From NCBI RefSeq assembly GCF_001078595.1, contig NZ_LFTY01000002.1, forward strand, positions 3,296,862-3,360,861: a DNA stretch of 64,000 bases, written 5' to 3'. Shown here piece after piece: positions 34,585 through 43,512 of this stretch; position 1 is the first letter of the stretch, and every line of letters begins with the position of its first letter. Source of the stretch: Candidatus Rhodobacter oscarellae. Its GTDB lineage: Bacteria; Pseudomonadota; Alphaproteobacteria; Rhodobacterales; Rhodobacteraceae. The position numbers and the translations under genes are program-made. The notes beneath the pieces are model-generated. The model was given only the letters and a program-made list of their open reading frames with translations, did not search any database and had not been told where the DNA came from.

Positions 34585-36234
34585 CTAGCGCTGCCGCCGC
34601 GCCACCCGTTTGCACAACAAAACGACTGGAAGCAGACCAATCGCCGCGATCACAAGGCTGGGCACCGCCGCGCCCTCTAGGCGCTCGTCCGAGGCCAGCC
34701 GAAAGGCCTGCACGGCCAGCGTGTCATAGTTGAACGGGCGCAGGATAAGCGTCGCGGGCAGCTCCTTCATGACGTCCACGAAAACGATCAGCGCCGCGGT
34801 CAGAAGGCTCGGCGCCAAGATCGGCACATGCACCCGGCGCAGGGTCGAGAACACCGAGTGCCCAAGGACTCGCGAGGCCGCGTCCATGTTTGGGCTGACC
34901 GCGGCGATGCCGCCCTCGTAAGCCCCAAGCGCGGCGGCAAGAAAGCGCACCAGATAGGCGCCGATCAAAAGCCAAATCGAGCCGGTGATCAAAAGCCCGG
35001 TGCGGATGCCAAAATTCGCCTGCATCCAGGCGTCGAGCGCGTTGTCAAAGGCCGCGAAGGGCACCATTAACCCGACAGCGATCACGCCGCCGGGCACCGC
35101 ATATCCCAGCCGCGCCACAAAGAAGCTGGTCGTCGACAGCCGACCCGGCCAGGCGCGCTGCACCGTGCCCAGCACCAGGGCCGCGCACAGGGTGACCGCG
35201 GCGGCCACACCGGCGAGCGTCAGCGAGTTCTGAATGAAACCGATGTAGCGGCGGCTCAGCAGGTCCTGCTCTGAGCCAATCGCCATCGACACCAGGGTGA
35301 TCACCGGCACGATCACCCCAAGCAGCACGGGCAACAGGCACCCCGCCGCCGCGACCCAGCCAAGACCGCCCCGCAGGTCCATCCGGCTCATCCCTTCCTG
35401 GCGCTTGCCAGCGTGGTAGCGCGCGCCCCCCCTGTTTAGTCGCTCTGTCATCGCAAGCAGCAGCGCGAAGGCCGAAAGACCCAGCGCCAATTGCGCCGCG
35501 GCCGCGCGGTCGGCGAAGGTGAACCAGCTGCTGTAGATGCCGGTGGCGAAGGTCTGCACGCTGAAATGGCTGACCGTGCCGAAATCCGCGATGGTCTCCA
35601 TCGCCACCAGCAGGACGCCCGCGGCGATGGCGGGGCGGGCCATGGGCAAAGAGACCGTCAGAAAGGCGCTCCACGGCTTTCGGCCCAGCGCGCGCGCCGC
35701 AAAGAAGGTTGTTGCGCTTTGCCCGAGGAAAGCCGCGCGGGCCAAGAGGTAAACATACGGGTACAGCACCAAGGCCAGCATGGCGGCGGCCCCGCCCAAG
35801 GACCGGATCTCTGGGAACCAGTAGTCGCGCGGCCCCCAGCCCGTGACGCCCCGCAGGGTCGCCTGCACGATGCCCGGGTGGTCCAAGATATGCGTGTAGG
35901 CATAGGCAAGCACATAGGCGGGGAAGGCCAGGGGTATCACCAAGGCGACCTCTAACCAGCGGCGCCCCGGAAACTCGGTCATGACGACCAGCCATGCCGT
36001 GCCGGTGCCAATGAGAAACGCCAGTGATCCCACCGCTGCGACCAGCGCCAGCGTGGACCCGGTATATCGCCACAAGACGGTGCTTGCGAGGTGGGACAGC
36101 GTCTCTGTCCCGCCTGTAAGTGCCGCCAATATCACCGCGACATGCGGCAAAACACAGATCACCGCGACGGCAACCGCCAACACCGCAAGACCGCGACCGC
36201 CGAGCGTCCATCTATGATTTGGTTTCGTGGACAA
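34585..36234 (-). CDS. Iron(III)-type ABC transporter permease (FbpB family), orphan
   Basis: 549 residues with twelve or so membrane helices arranged as two fused permease domains, each with a BPD_transp EAA loop: AARALGRKPWSAFLTVSLPMARPAIAAG in the first half and AASRVLGHSVFSTLRRVHVPILAPSLL in the second. The fused form is typical of FbpB/SfuB-type permeases for ferric iron (also of ThiP). No binding protein or ATPase gene is next to it on either side, so the partners must be elsewhere. TTG 36234 is used as start because no nearby ATG fits; this is uncertain. Confidence 0.85.
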   Translation of the reverse strand: MSTKPNHRWTLGGRGLAVLAVAVAVICVLPHVAVILAALTGGTETLSHLASTVLWRYTGSTLALVAAVGSLAFLIGTGTAWLVVMTEFPGRRWLEVALVIPLAFPAYVLAYAYTHILDHPGIVQATLRGVTGWGPRDYWFPEIRSLGGAAAMLALVLYPYVYLLARAAFLGQSATTFFAARALGRKPWSAFLTVSLPMARPAIAAGVLLVAMETIADFGTVSHFSVQTFATGIYSSWFTFADRAAAAQLALGLSAFALLLAMTERLNRGGARYHAGKRQEGMSRMDLRGGLGWVAAAGCLLPVLLGVIVPVITLVSMAIGSEQDLLSRRYIGFIQNSLTLAGVAAAVTLCAALVLGTVQRAWPGRLSTTSFFVARLGYAVPGGVIAVGLMVPFAAFDNALDAWMQANFGIRTGLLITGSIWLLIGAYLVRFLAAALGAYEGGIAAVSPNMDAASRVLGHSVFSTLRRVHVPILAPSLLTAALIVFVDVMKELPATLILRPFNYDTLAVQAFRLASDERLEGAAVPSLVIAAIGLLPVVLLCKRVARRQR

Positions 36235-36336
36235 GGTTTTGACGCTTCACTCCGCAGACAAGGGAGCGTTTTAGTCAGGAACCCGCCGCACGGCAACCAG
36301 CGACGTCAATCTGTGCGGTTGTAACCCGCCGTGCGC

Positions 36337-38556
36337 CTAGAAGACGAAATCGTTTTGGTCCAGGTCCCCCAGCGATACACCCGCCAGGGTGATCGTGCCC
36401 GTGCCGGTGTCGATCACCACATCCGCGCCCACTTGGTTTATCGCTCCTGAGCTTTGCATCTGCGCAAAGCTGGTCAGCCCCGTGATCCCGGCCAGCGAGA
36501 TATCCTCGGCGTCATTGGTGGCCTCGAACCCCAGGATCGTGTCGTTGCCGTGGAAGTCGAAGAACACGAACAGGTCATTGCCGCCTTCGCCGTTCATCGT
36601 GTCGTCACCGGCGCCGCCGTCCAGTGTGTCGTCATCCAGCCAACCTACCAGGTAGTCGTTGCCATCCTCGCCAACCAGCAGGTCGTTCCCCACGCCGCCG
36701 GACAGAGTGTCATCGCCGATCCAGCCCCAGAGCTGATCCGCGCCGTCGCCGCCCTCCAGCAAGTCGCGCCCAGTTCCACCCGCCAAAGTGTCCTGACCAT
36801 TTCCGCCAAAGAGCTGATCGTCCTCGCTATCCCCGCTCAGGCTGTCATTGCCGCCGCCGCCGATCAGCGTGTCCCAGCCCTGGCCGCCATAAAGGAAATC
36901 GTTGCCCGACCAGCCGTCCAGCAGGTCGCTATCCTCTTCGCCGATCAAGGTGTCGCTGCCCGCGCCTCCGTTCAATGTGTCGAGGCCGAGCCAGCCAAAA
37001 AGGATGTCGTGGTTGTTCCCACCCAGCAGCGAGTCGTCCCCCCGGCCCCCGGTGACCGTGTCATTCCCATTGCCGCCGTTGAGAGTGTCGTTCTCATTAT
37101 CGCCGTTCAAGAGGTCATCGCCGTTCCCGCCCAGAACGGAGTCATTGCCGTTGCCGGCATAGACGGCGTCGTTGCCGCCGCGCGCGACCAGGACGTTGCC
37201 CACCTCGTTGCCGATAAGCGTGTCGTTGCCTGCCCCGGAATTCACATTCTCGATGGTGGTGTCGCGCGCGATCACCAGGTTGCCGATGCGCCCCCCGACA
37301 TTCGAGGCCGCCTCGGCATAGAGGTTGATCAACTGGTCGCTGGTCACCGGCGTGAAATCCAGCGTATCGGTGCCGCCCGTGTCATAGATTGTGACGGCGG
37401 TATAGTTCCCGTCGTAGACGGCGGGATCCGAAGCCACCTCGCCAAAGAAATGCTGAAAGTAGTCGCCCAGATAGCCGCCCACCGTAGAGTTCGCGCCGTA
37501 CACGGTGTCTCCGGCATGGGCGGTCACATTGCTGCCGTAGAGGTTCTGAATGGCCACAATATCCGCCGCCATCAGCGACACCGTGTAGCCGAAATCCCCC
37601 ACCACATTGTAATTCTCGGACTGGCTGAAATAGGACATCACCGTCTGCTGCCAGCTGTCGTTGAGATAGCTGTTGTCGTTGCCGTATTCCGCCGAGCCAT
37701 TATACGGGCCGCCATGTCCCAGGCCGAGCGCGTGCCCGATCTCGTGCATGTAGGTCTGAAACGAATAGCTGTCGATGGTGGTGCCATAGCTGGACAGCCA
37801 TGCCGTGGACACGTTGATGGTCGCCGACCGGATTGTGCCGCCAGAGTAACTGAAGTTGGCATATGCGCCGCTTTGATTGTCATCAAAGGTAATCTGCGCG
37901 CCGCTCGACACCTCTTGGAATTGGAGCCCGCTTACATTCGTCCAGGCCTCCAATGCCCATCGCGCAAGCTGTTGCCCTTCTGCCGTCAACCCGGTGATGT
38001 TCACCGTGATCGTGTCGCTGACACTCGCATTGAAAGCACGCTGCGTGCCGCCCCAATAGGTGTTGGTCAGTTGCGATGCGATCTGGTCCAGGCTGCTTTG
38101 CGCATATGCGGTCCCGGCGGCGACGGATAGTTCGTAATCTCCCGCGCTAAACCTGAAATCTTCCGCCGAGACATAGATGGTCCCGGTATAGGTGGCGGTG
38201 TAGTTCACAAACGCGTTGTCGCCGGTGCCGCCATTGTCATTGTAGCCGATGAAATTCCCGCCGCTGTCGTACAGCCGCAAGTAGGCATCGCCAATCCCGC
38301 CGCTGGCCGCCGAATTGAGCGAGATGGCGTAGGTCTGCCCGGCGACGACGTCGACGGCCACCCAGTCAACGTCAAAACGAGACAGCGTTCCAAAAAGGGT
38401 GTCGCCCACGGACAAAGAGTAGGGCGTTGAGATGCCTCCGGGGGCGTCAGTGTTCTCTAAGAAATCGGCCAGAATGCCGGTCGGGCGGTCCTCGGCGAGC
38501 GCGCTATAGCTGCACTCGTCCTCGAAAGGATGGAACGCTTGGCAGATCGTACACAC
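36337..38556 (-). CDS. Serralysin-type RTX metalloprotease with N-terminal PPC-like domain
   Basis: A 739-residue secreted zinc protease. Layout: a Cys-containing N-terminus (MCTICQAFHPFEDEC), a pre-peptidase C-terminal (PPC)-like beta domain about 45-147 (SVGDTLFGTLSRFDVDWVAV), the M10B catalytic domain about 150-360 with the zinc site HEIGHALGLGH (271-281) and Met-turn VMSYF (Met about 307), then about 20 RTX nonapeptides (GGxGxDxLxG type, about 430-650) and a C-terminal acidic/hydrophobic tail ending DFVF, a type I secretion signal. Calcium binding by the RTX repeats should occur outside the cell. GTG 38556 is the start, with GAGGA upstream. No type I secretion ATPase, adaptor or inhibitor gene is adjacent. 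Confidence 0.92.
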   Translation of the reverse strand: MCTICQAFHPFEDECSYSALAEDRPTGILADFLENTDAPGGISTPYSLSVGDTLFGTLSRFDVDWVAVDVVAGQTYAISLNSAASGGIGDAYLRLYDSGGNFIGYNDNGGTGDNAFVNYTATYTGTIYVSAEDFRFSAGDYELSVAAGTAYAQSSLDQIASQLTNTYWGGTQRAFNASVSDTITVNITGLTAEGQQLARWALEAWTNVSGLQFQEVSSGAQITFDDNQSGAYANFSYSGGTIRSATINVSTAWLSSYGTTIDSYSFQTYMHEIGHALGLGHGGPYNGSAEYGNDNSYLNDSWQQTVMSYFSQSENYNVVGDFGYTVSLMAADIVAIQNLYGSNVTAHAGDTVYGANSTVGGYLGDYFQHFFGEVASDPAVYDGNYTAVTIYDTGGTDTLDFTPVTSDQLINLYAEAASNVGGRIGNLVIARDTTIENVNSGAGNDTLIGNEVGNVLVARGGNDAVYAGNGNDSVLGGNGDDLLNGDNENDTLNGGNGNDTVTGGRGDDSLLGGNNHDILFGWLGLDTLNGGAGSDTLIGEEDSDLLDGWSGNDFLYGGQGWDTLIGGGGNDSLSGDSEDDQLFGGNGQDTLAGGTGRDLLEGGDGADQLWGWIGDDTLSGGVGNDLLVGEDGNDYLVGWLDDDTLDGGAGDDTMNGEGGNDLFVFFDFHGNDTILGFEATNDAEDISLAGITGLTSFAQMQSSGAINQVGADVVIDTGTGTITLAGVSLGDLDQNDFVF

Positions 38557-39049
38557 CTTGGGAATCCTCGCGGTTTGTCTTCCGCAAAACTCGCATCGCC
38601 TTCTTAATTTATGCCCAAGTCAGCCGTGGAAATGCTTAAAATGCGTTCCATTCTGCCCGCACTTGACGGGTTCGACTTTTGCGCCGCGCCATGATTTTGC
38701 GGCGGGACGCGTGGCTTGAATTTCGGGCTTCGAGAGTTCCGTATAGGTGGTGCGAATCAACCCAGAACCACCAGAGGGGCCAATTGTCGGATGATCCTTG
38801 TGTAAGCTTGAATTCTTGGTGCGCTTGTCGCGAATTGGCTCGCCGAGACCATAATTGGCCCAAAAAGTAAGCGATCTGCAGCCCATTCGGTGACATGACA
38901 TCATGATGATGGACATCGAGAGTTTCTGACTTTAAAGCTCATACTTGTAAACTGGACGACGTAAGGTTTTGAAAACCTTGGGGTAGCGGCGTCGAATTTC
39001 TGAAGGCGTGCCCTGGGTGGAGGTGCAAAACGGGTTATACAGATTTGAA
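38557..39049. other. 493-bp non-coding region between the protease and the sugar-nucleotide enzyme
   Basis: Divergent promoter region, more AT-rich than the rest of the window. Short open frames on the minus strand (38620-38916) lack a credible start context and family likeness. Small hairpins are present: CCCG/CGGG near 38657-38670 and CGCCGC/GCGGCG (38682-38687, 38699-38704). I see nothing that can be named. It should hold the promoters of both neighbours. Confidence 0.4.
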
Positions 39050-40939
39050 ATGATTGAGTACATCAAAAACTTAACATTTGCTCAAAAACAAGCCGTTCTC
39101 GTATTAGTTGATATCCTGCTGCTTCCAATCGCGCTGTTTTCTGCGATTCTTGTGCAGTTTGGGTGGAGCGCGTTGGCTGAACATGTCTGGCGCGTGGCCC
39201 CGATGCTGGCCCTCGTGGCGGTGGTGGCGGCGGCGCTTAGCATTTTGTTGCGAATTCCAAACACCAGGTTGGTTGCCTATGATTATGGCGGCGTCCAGAA
39301 GACCGGGGTGTTTGCCGCGTTGGTGGCGCTTACGGCGGGTGTTCTGGGGGGCTTCCAGGGGCTCGATCTGGGCTGGGGCACATACGTTGTTTTTGGGCTG
39401 GTTTTCTTTCTGGCGTCGGTCTTTGCCCGGTTCGCAATGCTGCAGTTCCTGTTGCTTGTCTACCAGCGCGATACGTCGAGGTGCCGGGTCCTGATCTACG
39501 GCGCGGGCACGACCGGTTTGCAGTTGGCGCACGCGCTGCGCGCGCATGATGTCATCGTTCCGGTGGCCTTTGCCGATGACAATGCGGTGCTGCAAGGGCA
39601 GCGGATCGCGGGCCTGCCCGTTCTAAAGCCCAGCCGCGTGCCCAGCTTTGCCGCGGAGCGTGGCGTCGATCGCGTCCTTTTGGCGATGCCATCGCTCAGC
39701 CTGCCGAAGCAGACCCAGATCGCCCGTCGCTTGGAAGAGACCGGTTTGGAAGTGCAGGCACTGCCATCCTTTGCACAGCTCATTGGAGAAGAGGCGCTGG
39801 TCGAAAAGTTCGCGCCTGTGCTGCCGGGCCAGTTGCTTGGGCGCGCGCAGGTGGGCGACAGTTGGCCCGCCGAAGACAGCGAATATTCCGGGCGCACGAT
39901 CCTAGTCTCGGGCGCGGGCGGATCCATTGGAAGCGAGCTCTGCCGGCAGGTTCTGGCCGGCAAGCCCGCAAAGCTTGTCCTCTATGAGCTTAGCGAGCTC
40001 GCGCTCTACACAATCAACGCCGAGCTTGGTGGTCTCGCGCGTGATGCTGGGACCGAAATCGTGCCCATTCTGGGGTCTGTGACGGACGCGCGTCTGGCCC
40101 GGAAGGTTCTAAATGAGCACGAGGTGGACATTGTCCTTCACGCCGCGGCCTATAAACACGTCCCATTGGTCGAGGCGAACGCGCTTTCGGGGTTGGCCAA
40201 CAACGTCCTAGGGACGTCCACATTGGCAAGGGCCTCGCTAGAGGCCGGCGTGAAGCGTTTCATTCTGGTGTCATCTGACAAGGCCGTGCGACCGACCAAT
40301 GTGATGGGGCCCTCCAAGCGCCTGGCAGAGCTGGTGGTGCAGGACCTAGCAGCGCGCAGTGACGGCACGATCTTTGCGATGGTCCGGTTTGGCAACGTGC
40401 TTGGCTCCAGCGGGAGTGTCATCCCGCTTTTTCAGGAGCAGATCGCGCGTGGCGGCCCGGTGACGCTGACGCACCCGGATGTTAAGCGCTACTTTATGAC
40501 CGTGCAGGAGGCCGTGCGGTTGGTGCTGCGCGCGTCAAGCTTCGCCAAGGGCGGCGAGGTGTTTGTGCTGGACATGGGGCAACCGGTCCAGATCGCAAAA
40601 CTCGCCCGTCAGATGGTTGAGGGCGCCGGCTATTCGGTGCGGGACCGCGAGAATCCGGACGGGGATATCGAGGTTGTCATCACTGGGCTGCGGCCCGGCG
40701 AAAAACTCAACGAAGAGCTTCTGATTGGCGAGGGGCACCTGACCACCGCGCATGAAAAGATCTTTGCCGCGCGTGAGGTGAAGCTTTCTGAGATCGAAGT
40801 GGCCTCGGCATTGCGGACGCTGCGCGAGGCCGTGGCGACCGCCGACGAGAAGGCCGCGCTAAGTGTGGTTGGTCGTTGGGTCGAAGGCTGGAGCGGCGAA
40901 GGAGATGTCGTGGCGCCGGACACACAGCACCCGGCGTGA
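39050..40939 (+). CDS. Membrane-bound nucleoside-diphosphate-sugar dehydratase/epimerase (CapD/FlaA1/WbpM type)
   Basis: 629 residues. About four N-terminal membrane helices (1-130), a CoA-binding-like Rossmann segment (about 140-270; VLIYGAGTTG), then the catalytic SDR domain (about 285-570) with ILVSGAGGSIGSELCRQ as the NAD(P) motif, the HAAAYKHVPLVEANA segment and SSDKAVRPTNVMGPSKR, the family replacement for the YxxxK motif. Such enzymes make UDP-4-keto-6-deoxy sugars for surface polysaccharide or for flagellin glycans. ATG 39050 was chosen because it puts LTFAQKQAVLVLVDILLLP close to the N-terminus; GTG 39008 is an alternative. It stands alone next to the flagellar block. Confidence 0.9.
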   Translation: MIEYIKNLTFAQKQAVLVLVDILLLPIALFSAILVQFGWSALAEHVWRVAPMLALVAVVAAALSILLRIPNTRLVAYDYGGVQKTGVFAALVALTAGVLGGFQGLDLGWGTYVVFGLVFFLASVFARFAMLQFLLLVYQRDTSRCRVLIYGAGTTGLQLAHALRAHDVIVPVAFADDNAVLQGQRIAGLPVLKPSRVPSFAAERGVDRVLLAMPSLSLPKQTQIARRLEETGLEVQALPSFAQLIGEEALVEKFAPVLPGQLLGRAQVGDSWPAEDSEYSGRTILVSGAGGSIGSELCRQVLAGKPAKLVLYELSELALYTINAELGGLARDAGTEIVPILGSVTDARLARKVLNEHEVDIVLHAAAYKHVPLVEANALSGLANNVLGTSTLARASLEAGVKRFILVSSDKAVRPTNVMGPSKRLAELVVQDLAARSDGTIFAMVRFGNVLGSSGSVIPLFQEQIARGGPVTLTHPDVKRYFMTVQEAVRLVLRASSFAKGGEVFVLDMGQPVQIAKLARQMVEGAGYSVRDRENPDGDIEVVITGLRPGEKLNEELLIGEGHLTTAHEKIFAAREVKLSEIEVASALRTLREAVATADEKAALSVVGRWVEGWSGEGDVVAPDTQHPA

Positions 40940-40999
40940 GCACATAGGCTTGCGGCAGGGCGGCGCTATACGGTTTCGGCGCACCGCACCGCCACCGGT

Positions 41000-41509
41000 T
41001 TACGCGTCCTGACGAACAACGTCGGTGATCAGAACGTCAGCGATGGTACTGCCTAACGTGCTTTGCGCGGCCTCCAGAAGCGAGGTCCGAAGTATGTCCA
41101 TGCGCGCCGATTTTGTGAACGCGCCCTCAAAGCCGCCCGCATTGGCGTGGTCGAAAAGGACTTGCAGGAAGGTATCGCGCAGCTTTGGTTCCATGCGGTA
41201 AACCGCTTCGTTCTGGCCGAGTTCGACTTCAAGGCTCAGCGACATCACAACCAGGGCGCCGATCCGACCGTCGCGAACGACGGGCACCACGAATTGGTTG
41301 TTCAGTTTGACGTAATCATAGTCGCCGCTCTCCGCTTCGTCGTCTTCCTCCTTCGGCTCTTCCATATGTTCGTCTTCTTCGTGGTGAACGTCGCCGCAGG
41401 GGTTGTCCATGGCCATCGGGTCGGGCTCTGGACGCAGGGCGATCCCCGCGCCGACGCCGGCGCCAAGGCCGATCAGGGCCAATAAGATCGGGAGAATTTT
41501 ACCAAGCAT
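41000..41509 (-). CDS. fliL: Flagellar basal body-associated protein FliL
   Basis: 169 residues: an N-terminal membrane helix (ILPILLALIGLGAGVGAGIAL), an acidic low-complexity linker (EEDEHMEEPKEEDDEAESGD) and a periplasmic FliL domain from about residue 65 to the end (YVKLNNQFVVPVVRDGRIGALVVMSLSLEV). FliL surrounds the stator and supports torque. Usually it is linked to fliF or motor genes; here it follows flgH (distance 17 bp) on the same strand, an unusual neighbour. Confidence 0.88.
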   Translation of the reverse strand: MLGKILPILLALIGLGAGVGAGIALRPEPDPMAMDNPCGDVHHEEDEHMEEPKEEDDEAESGDYDYVKLNNQFVVPVVRDGRIGALVVMSLSLEVELGQNEAVYRMEPKLRDTFLQVLFDHANAGGFEGAFTKSARMDILRTSLLEAAQSTLGSTIADVLITDVVRQDA

Positions 41510-41526
41510 AGATCTTCGCCTCGGGT

Positions 41527-42255
41527 TTAGAAGGGCAGCACGATATCGGCGATTTGTTGACCGTAGCGCGGTTGCTGAACATCGGTGATCTGGCCGCGCC
41601 CGCCGTAAGAAATCCGGGCCGCCGCGATCTTGTCATAGGTGATCTCGTTCTGACGCGAGATATCCTCTGGGCGAACATATCCCGAGACCAGCAGCTCGCG
41701 CAGCTCGAAATTCACGCGGACTTCCTGCCGCCCCACGATCTGCAGCACGCCGTTTGGCAGCACGCCCTTGATGGTGGCGGCGATTCGCAGGGTCAGCTTT
41801 TCTTTGCGGCTGACGGAACCGTCGCCGCCGGAGCTGCTGGAGGAAGAGGTGGAGACGGCGGAATCCAGCGACGCGCCGTCCGGTAGGGCTTGGTTGATGC
41901 GCTCCGGGATTCCAAAGAAGTCGGAAATGCCCAGGCTTTCGGAGCCGCTGCGGGATCTGTTGGTGCTATTCGAAATCTCCGCTTTCTCGTCGATTTCGAT
42001 CACCACGGTGAGGATGTCGCCCTGCTGCATCGCGCGGCGGTCCCCAAGCAGCGAGCCACGCGACCGAGACCAAAGCGAGGCGGTATCCACGTCCCGTCTG
42101 GGTTCCAGCGCAATGGGAAGCGGCTGGTTCATCATCGCATGGAATTCATCTGTACCCTGCGTCGGCGTGAATGTGGGTTCCTTGCCAATATGATCCAGCC
42201 GATCGCAGCCGATCAAAACCGTCAAAAGAGCCAGGCTCATAAGAAATGGGCGCAT
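41527..42255 (-). CDS. flgH: Flagellar L-ring protein FlgH
   Basis: 242 residues: a lipoprotein-type signal peptide (MRPFLMSLALLTVLIGC, lipobox LIGC), and the FlgH core with SLWSRSRGSLLGDRRAMQQGDILTV, LTLRIAATIKGVLPNGVLQIVGRQEVRVN and the closing ITDVQQPRYGQQIADIVLPF. It forms the outer-membrane ring of the basal body. 13 bases after flgA. Confidence 0.95.
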   Translation of the reverse strand: MRPFLMSLALLTVLIGCDRLDHIGKEPTFTPTQGTDEFHAMMNQPLPIALEPRRDVDTASLWSRSRGSLLGDRRAMQQGDILTVVIEIDEKAEISNSTNRSRSGSESLGISDFFGIPERINQALPDGASLDSAVSTSSSSSSGGDGSVSRKEKLTLRIAATIKGVLPNGVLQIVGRQEVRVNFELRELLVSGYVRPEDISRQNEITYDKIAAARISYGGRGQITDVQQPRYGQQIADIVLPF

Positions 42256-42268
42256 AAAGATTAGACCT

Positions 42269-42709
42269 TTAGTTGTAGAGGCTTAGATCCGGTCCGCCGA
42301 CAGTGACCGCGCCGTCCTGACGCACGATCCCCGTGACCGTGGAGCGAGAGGCCAGGTTCATCACGCGAAGGCTGTCGCCCACGCCGGCCCGCGCCATCGA
42401 GCGCGCATCCGCCGCGATGGTCAGCCCGCCGCGGCGATAGATCAGCGTTACGATCTGGTTGCGCTCGATAATCGCCGGCGGGCCGACATCCTCGGGCTTG
42501 ATCGGGCGACCCGCGTAAAGCGAAACGCGCGCCTCCAGCCCGACGGCCTCATCGAGATGGGACAGCATTCCTGGAATGGTCCGCTCGATCACCTTGACAT
42601 CCTCAGGCCCCAAGAGGGTCTGCGCGCGCACTGTCCGTGTGGCGACAAGCGTCTCGGCCGCGACCGAGGACGCCAGAAGGGCAAAGAGGCAGCTAAGGCG
42701 CAGCATCAA
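42269..42709 (-). CDS. flgA: Flagellar P-ring assembly chaperone FlgA
   Basis: 146 residues, signal peptide (MMLRLSCLFALLASSVAA), SAF-type region with TVRAQTLLGPEDVKVIE and the FlgA C-terminal hallmarks IYRRGGLTIAADARSMARAGVGDSL and VMNLASRSTVTGIV. Periplasmic chaperone for the P-ring. It overlaps flgG by 4 bases; its P-ring client gene flgI is not in this window. Confidence 0.93.
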   Translation of the reverse strand: MMLRLSCLFALLASSVAAETLVATRTVRAQTLLGPEDVKVIERTIPGMLSHLDEAVGLEARVSLYAGRPIKPEDVGPPAIIERNQIVTLIYRRGGLTIAADARSMARAGVGDSLRVMNLASRSTVTGIVRQDGAVTVGGPDLSLYN

Positions 42710-43491
42710 CGCACCTGCGTCGTGGCGGCCAGCATCTGGTCGGCCGCGGTGATCACCTTGGCGTTCAGCTCATATCCACGCTGCGCCTCGATCAGCTCGG
42801 TGATCTCGCGCACAGAATCAACGGAACTGGCCTCTATGTAACCCTGCCGAAGCGTGCCGCGGCCATTCTCGCCGGGAGGCCCCACAATGGCCGCGCCAGA
42901 GGCCGCGGTTTCGGTGAAAAGGTTGCCGCCGATAGCCTCAAGCCCCTTTGGGTTCGAGAAATCGGCCAGCGTGATCTGGCCCAGCAGCTCGGGGTTCACG
43001 CGGTCGTTAAAATGCGCGTACATCTCGCCATCCGCGTTGATCGAGATCGACGCGGCATCGTCCGGGATCGTCATATTCGGCACTAATGGGTAGCCGTCGG
43101 AATTGACCACGAGCCCGTCGCCGCTGCGTTTCAGCCCGCCGTCACGGGTATAGCCGGAGTTGCCCGACGGCAGCGTGACCTCCAGGTAGCCCTCGCCCTC
43201 GATGGCGACGTCGAGATCGCCGTTGGTTGCCTCCAACGCGCCTTGGGACAGCATCACCGAGACCGAGGCCGGTCGCACGCCCAGCCCAAGCTGCACGCCG
43301 GTCGGCAGAACCGTCCCGTCGGAGGCATTGATCGACCCGGCCCGCGCCATCTGTTGATAATGCAAATCGGCGAACTCTGCGCGGCGCGCGTTGTAGCCAT
43401 TGGTGTTCATATTCGCGAGGTTGTTGGAAATCACCTCGACCCGCATCTGTTGGGCGCTCATGCCTGTGGCGGCGATACTTAGGGCGCGCAT
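42706..43491 (-). CDS. flgG: Flagellar distal rod protein FlgG
   Basis: 261 residues, the usual length. N-terminal rod signature MRALSIAATGMSAQQMRVEVISNNLANMNTNGYNARRAEF, internal YTRDGGLKRSGDGLVV, and C-terminal EASSVDSVREITELIEAQRGYELNAKVITAADQMLAATTQVR, all FlgG-like. It forms the distal rod. 21 bases separate it from flgF. Confidence 0.96.
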   Translation of the reverse strand: MRALSIAATGMSAQQMRVEVISNNLANMNTNGYNARRAEFADLHYQQMARAGSINASDGTVLPTGVQLGLGVRPASVSVMLSQGALEATNGDLDVAIEGEGYLEVTLPSGNSGYTRDGGLKRSGDGLVVNSDGYPLVPNMTIPDDAASISINADGEMYAHFNDRVNPELLGQITLADFSNPKGLEAIGGNLFTETAASGAAIVGPPGENGRGTLRQGYIEASSVDSVREITELIEAQRGYELNAKVITAADQMLAATTQVR

Positions 43492-43512
43492 GGTGGCTCT
43501 CCTTTACCTGAT

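Noticed and set aside
36640-37260. Repeated DNA in the protease gene as a tandem repeat element
   Set aside because: The repetition is the coding sequence of RTX nonapeptides, not a separate repeat.
38655-38710. tRNA-like TTCGA loop and stems
   Set aside because: Only a partial T-loop-like sequence; no acceptor stem or anticodon arm could be built.
38620-38916. Two overlapping minus-strand frames of 98 and 86 residues upstream of the protease
   Set aside because: No ribosome site of note, no motif, and composition unlike neighbouring genes; better seen as non-coding.
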